NCBI RefSeq assembly: GCF_003003235.1 | Contig: NZ_PVUE01000001.1 | Span: forward strand, 124,001-188,000 | Direction: 5' to 3' | DNA: 64,000 bases | Source of the DNA: Antricoccus suffuscus | GTDB taxonomy: Bacteria; Actinomycetota; Actinomycetes; Mycobacteriales; Antricoccaceae | Part shown: in pieces, positions 60,907-64,000 of the stretch | Position numbering within the stretch: position 1 is the first letter of the stretch | Layout of the letters: the number at the start of each line of letters is the position of its first letter | Notes under the pieces: model-generated | Told to the model about the DNA's origin: nothing | Seen by the model: the letters and a program-made list of their open reading frames with translations, nothing else | The model's database searches: none | Position numbers and translations under genes: made by a program

Positions 60907-62013
60907 GTGAAGTTCGTTTTCAGCGAGGAACAAGAAGAGCTTCGCCAGGAGGTACGGCGGTTCTTGCAGAAGACGTCACCGCTGACCGAGGTACGTCGCT
61001 TGATGGAGACCGACGAGGGCTACGACCCCGCCATCTATCGGCAGATGGCGCAGCAGCTTGGCTTGCAGAGTCTGGCGATTCCCGAGGAGTACGGCGGTGC
61101 AGGATACGGCTGGCTCGAACTTGTCGTCGTCTTCGAGGAGATGGGTCGCGGGCTCCTTTGCGCGCCGTACTTCTCCAGCATTGTTCTTGCCGCGTCGGCG
61201 CTCCTGGAGTCAGGCGATGACGCCGCCAAGCGGGACCTGCTGCCGGGCATCGCCGCCGGTACGACGCGCGCGACCCTCGCCCATGCCGAGGACAACGGGC
61301 AGTGGGATGGCAGTCAGATCGTCTTGACCGCGGTGCAAAGTGACGGCGACTGGCAGCTGACGGGGCACAAGAGCTTCGTCGTGGACGGCGCGACCGCCGA
61401 CGTCGTACTCGTCATCGGGCGCACCGCCGCCGGACTGGCACTGTTTGCCGTCTCCGAAGGATTTAGCCGTACGCCGCTTGCCACCATGGACCAGACGCGC
61501 AGGCTCGCGCGCCTCGAATTCGCCGCGACACCCGCTCGGCTCATCGGCACCGACGGTGACGGCGAGCGGATCCTCAACGGTGTGCGGGATCTGGCCGCCG
61601 TCGCGCTCGCCTGCGAGCAGGTCGGCGGGGCGCAGGCATGCCTCGACATGAGTGTGGACTACGCCAAGATGCGCCATCAGTTTGGCCGGCCGATCGGCTC
61701 GTTCCAGGCGATCAAGCACTTGTGCGCGGACATGCTGCTCGAGATCGAGTCGGCGCGGTCTGCGGCGTACGCCGCCGGGTGGGCGATCGCCGACCAGGAC
61801 GACGATCTCCCGGCGATTGCCAGCCTGGCGAAGGCGTACTGCTCGGACGCCTACTTCAACGCCGCCCGCAATACGATCCAGATCCATGGCGGCCTCGGCT
61901 TCACCTGGGAGCACGACGCGCACCTCTACTTCAAGCGGGCGAAGTCAAGCGAGTTCTTCTTCGGCGACTCGTCGTACCACCGTGAGCAGTACCTTCAGCG
62001 CTCCGGAATCTGA
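60907..62013 (+). CDS. Acyl-CoA dehydrogenase
   Basis: A 368-residue flavoenzyme: MKFVFSEEQEELRQEVRRFL start, IPEEYGGAGYGWLELVVVFE, GGAQACLDMSVDYAKMRHQF then GRPIGSFQAIKHLCADM, and IQIHGGLGFTWEHDAHLYFK near the C-terminus. The GTG at 60907 has GAGGAG four bases upstream. It is likely the partner subunit of, or works alongside, the divergent enzyme at 59496. Confidence 0.9.
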   Translation: MKFVFSEEQEELRQEVRRFLQKTSPLTEVRRLMETDEGYDPAIYRQMAQQLGLQSLAIPEEYGGAGYGWLELVVVFEEMGRGLLCAPYFSSIVLAASALLESGDDAAKRDLLPGIAAGTTRATLAHAEDNGQWDGSQIVLTAVQSDGDWQLTGHKSFVVDGATADVVLVIGRTAAGLALFAVSEGFSRTPLATMDQTRRLARLEFAATPARLIGTDGDGERILNGVRDLAAVALACEQVGGAQACLDMSVDYAKMRHQFGRPIGSFQAIKHLCADMLLEIESARSAAYAAGWAIADQDDDLPAIASLAKAYCSDAYFNAARNTIQIHGGLGFTWEHDAHLYFKRAKSSEFFFGDSSYHREQYLQRSGI

Positions 62014-62016
62014 GGA

Positions 62017-64000
62017 TTACGCGGTACGCCGCCGGCGCCCGAGGGCGACGAAGGCGATGCCACCCACGATCAGCCCAAGCGCGAGCAGCGACTGTTGCGG
62101 CGCCGCTATTCCGGTTTGTGCCAGGGTATGCGCCGGAGGGGTACCTCCGGAAATCGGGAGCGGCGCGGCAGAGGTCGGGGGCGGTGCGGGACTCTCGCCT
62201 CCGACAGGCGTCTTGGTCAGCTTGAAGTCGATTCCGCTCACGGATCCGTCGACCACGTTGAACGTGACCGTCGGCGGTCCGGCGACGGTATAACCATCTG
62301 GGGCGGTAACGGTGGCGACGTAATCGTCCGCGACGGTAAGTCCGGGGACGGTGTAAGTGCCTTCTGGCGCGGATGTCGTCGTACCAACAACTGTCCCGGC
62401 AGAATTAGTGATTGTGACGGTCACATTGCCCAGCGGTACGCCGTCCGCCGTGATCGTGCCCCCAGCGTCGAACGTCGCGAGCGGCTGCGGTGTTACGGCG
62501 AAGTCTTGGCCGCCGCGGATCTCACCGAGTTCGGTGATCGCGACTGAGCGCTGCGTGACGCCGTCGGCGGTGTAGCCGTCGGGGACGGTGAACACGATGT
62601 TGTATGTGCCAGGAGCGAGTCCGTCGAGGAAGTAGTTTCCGTCCGGGTCGGTGATGAGCGTCCGATTCCCGCCGGGTCCGGTCACCGTGACCGTTGCCCC
62701 GCTCAGCGCGCTGCCGGAGGAGGCATCGGTGACCTGTCCGCCGAGCGCACCGGGTCGGGTGAGGGCGAAGTCTTGTCCTGTGACGTCGGCCGCCCCAACC
62801 GCGACTCCTTGCAGCGGAGCGGCTGGATTGAAACCTTCTGGCGGCGATACGGCGATGTCGTAGTCGCCGGATGGCACATGCTCGAATACGTAGCTTCCAT
62901 CTCCGCGCGTGACTGTCGTGACCGCCGTGCCGCCGCCGGCAGGGGTGAGTGTCACCGTCACTCCGCCGAGTGGATCCCCGCCGCCGATGACGGTCCCGCT
63001 CACCGCAGGTAGCTCGGCGAGGATGAAGTCCAGCCCGGTGACAGGCGATCCTGGCGAGATGTCGAACGCCAGCGAGGCGGGACCGGACGGAGCAAAACCG
63101 TCAGGTACGCCGGTGAGCGCCACGGTATAACCGGCGACCTCGGCGTTGTCGTCGAACAGGTAGTTGCCGGCCGGGTCGGTCGTCGTCACTTTCGCCGTGC
63201 CGCCGCCTGGCGGGGTAAGCGTCACCTCGACGCCGGCCACAGGATGACCGTCGGTCGTGGTGATGGTCCCGGATGCGGTCTGCGGAATTATCGCCCGCAG
63301 CGAGAAGTCGGCTGTCGCGTCGGCGCTCGCAGTGCTCACGGTCTGACTCTCAGGACCGCTCAAGGCGCAGCCGGGCGGAGCTTCGATGCGGACCGTGTAG
63401 CCGTCCTGTGTCGCGTATTGACCGAAGGAGTAGGCGCCGCCGACCGGGTTGGTCTGGGCCAGGTCCTCCCCGTTGGGCCCCTGCAAGAAGACCGTCGCTG
63501 CGTCAATGGAACAACTGCTGCCGGCCGGTGACGTATCGGTGACCGTGCCTGAGATCGTGCGCGCGAGGCTGGCGAACCAGGTCTGGTAGATAGGGAATCC
63601 GGCCCGGCGGGTGAAGGTGAAGGTGAGGCTCGAGATGGAGATGTTGGGTTCGAACCACGCGGACGCGCCGCTAGTGTCGGCGGCCGCGACGTTACCTGTC
63701 AGAGTCGATGTCGCCGGATCCCACGTGGGCAGATCGCTTTCGCCGGCGTAGTTGAAGGTGTCGTGTCCGGCCTTCCATTCATCGATCTGTGCTGCCGTCA
63801 GGTCGACGCCGTCGGCGCCGGTTGCGCTTATCTTGACCTGATCGCTATCGATGTCGCCCAGGACGAACGTCCAACCGGTATTGGGCGTCGGCGAGTCGAA
63901 GGTGTACGTCGTCGTCGACGGTGCGGTTGCCGTGTCGGCCTTCGGGCGGAGGTTGAGGTAGGGGTTGTTCCTGCTCGACCCATACTTCAGGCCGACCGGA
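62017..64000 (-). CDS. Wall-anchored repetitive surface protein, C-terminal part (partial)
   Basis: The frame is open from the window end to TAA at 62017-62019, about 660 residues; the N-terminus is missing. The upstream part (63540-64000) is an outer-domain sequence with segments such as EWKAGHDTFNYAGESDLPTW. Then come about five prealbumin/Cna-B-like domains marked by SGTVTD, ISGTVT, VSGTVIGGGDPLGGVTVTL, LGGQVTDASSGSALSGATVT and GTYNIVFTVPDGY. A Pro/Ser-rich spacer precedes the sorting signal LAQTG, a hydrophobic helix and the RRRRTA tail. LAxTG is the class E sortase motif of high-GC Gram-positives. It probably works as an adhesin or stalk on the cell wall. Confidence 0.88.
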   Translation of the reverse strand, partial: PVGLKYGSSRNNPYLNLRPKADTATAPSTTTYTFDSPTPNTGWTFVLGDIDSDQVKISATGADGVDLTAAQIDEWKAGHDTFNYAGESDLPTWDPATSTLTGNVAAADTSGASAWFEPNISISSLTFTFTRRAGFPIYQTWFASLARTISGTVTDTSPAGSSCSIDAATVFLQGPNGEDLAQTNPVGGAYSFGQYATQDGYTVRIEAPPGCALSGPESQTVSTASADATADFSLRAIIPQTASGTITTTDGHPVAGVEVTLTPPGGGTAKVTTTDPAGNYLFDDNAEVAGYTVALTGVPDGFAPSGPASLAFDISPGSPVTGLDFILAELPAVSGTVIGGGDPLGGVTVTLTPAGGGTAVTTVTRGDGSYVFEHVPSGDYDIAVSPPEGFNPAAPLQGVAVGAADVTGQDFALTRPGALGGQVTDASSGSALSGATVTVTGPGGNRTLITDPDGNYFLDGLAPGTYNIVFTVPDGYTADGVTQRSVAITELGEIRGGQDFAVTPQPLATFDAGGTITADGVPLGNVTVTITNSAGTVVGTTTSAPEGTYTVPGLTVADDYVATVTAPDGYTVAGPPTVTFNVVDGSVSGIDFKLTKTPVGGESPAPPPTSAAPLPISGGTPPAHTLAQTGIAAPQQSLLALGLIVGGIAFVALGRRRRTA

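Noticed and set aside
1-64000. CRISPR arrays, tRNA or rRNA genes, prophage or conjugation genes
   Set aside because: No regularly spaced direct repeats, no tRNA or rRNA-like sequence and no phage or conjugation proteins were seen on reading both strands.

Overview
The window is high-GC DNA with dense, often 4-bp-overlapping operons, frequent GTG/TTG starts, an F420-type LLM oxidoreductase, LCP and LMW-PTP/BY-kinase wall-polymer genes, Lrp, ROK and TetR regulators, and a surface protein with an LAxTG sortase signal. Together these point to an actinobacterial chromosome; I cannot place it below phylum. No rRNA, tRNA, CRISPR array, integrase or transposase was found.

Layout. 1-1190: end of a sugar ABC importer. 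1248-19646: a Wzx/Wzy-type cell-surface polysaccharide locus. It has an LCP ligase, a membrane-anchored propeller protein, a LMW tyrosine phosphatase and a BY-kinase. A PglF/PglE/PglC/PglD-like set predicts synthesis of a diacetamido (bacillosamine-type) sugar and its loading on undecaprenyl phosphate. Acetyltransferases, glycosyltransferases, Wzy and Wzx follow, and a reverse-strand TviB/TviC-like pair predicts UDP-hexosaminuronic acid. The middle (about 9.5-16.2 kb) is visibly richer in A/T and TTA codons, as in exchangeable capsule loci. 20-20.6 kb: a decayed YdcF-family gene. 20793-28117: a peptide-type ABC importer operon ending in a metallo-beta-lactamase-fold hydrolase and a fumarylacetoacetase-family enzyme, with a divergent AsnC-GAF regulator. 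30122-36456: a seven-gene, fully overlapping reverse-strand operon (pseudo-receiver/PIG-L deacetylase fusion, ATP-grasp ligase, PHP hydrolase, processive GT2, 45-aa membrane protein, alpha/alpha-barrel protein, unknown protein). I cannot match it to a described pathway and consider it the best candidate for an undescribed system, probably making a modified surface glycan. 36856-40021: hydratase, intact YdcF-family protein, MFS exporter. 40223-47944: a second peptide-type ABC importer (with a permease-ATPase fusion) plus a CaiB-type CoA-transferase and a divergent ROK regulator. 48222-49148: an AbiEi-HTH/DUF559 nuclease-like gene flanked by palindromes. 49330-62013: acyl-CoA catabolism genes (three enoyl-CoA hydratases, two acyl-CoA synthetases, two acyl-CoA dehydrogenases, an LLM oxidoreductase), interrupted by an ABC-2 exporter with its TetR regulator. 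62017-64000: a large repetitive wall-anchored surface protein running off the window.

Between genes there is notable repeat structure: a family of about 40-bp near-perfect palindromes (four copies), one carrying a duplicated 3' end of the DUF559 gene; a repeat near the hydratase gene whose second copy sits beside a deleted hydratase remnant; and several strong terminator-like hairpins. All functional statements rest on reading motifs and context by eye; no database search was run.
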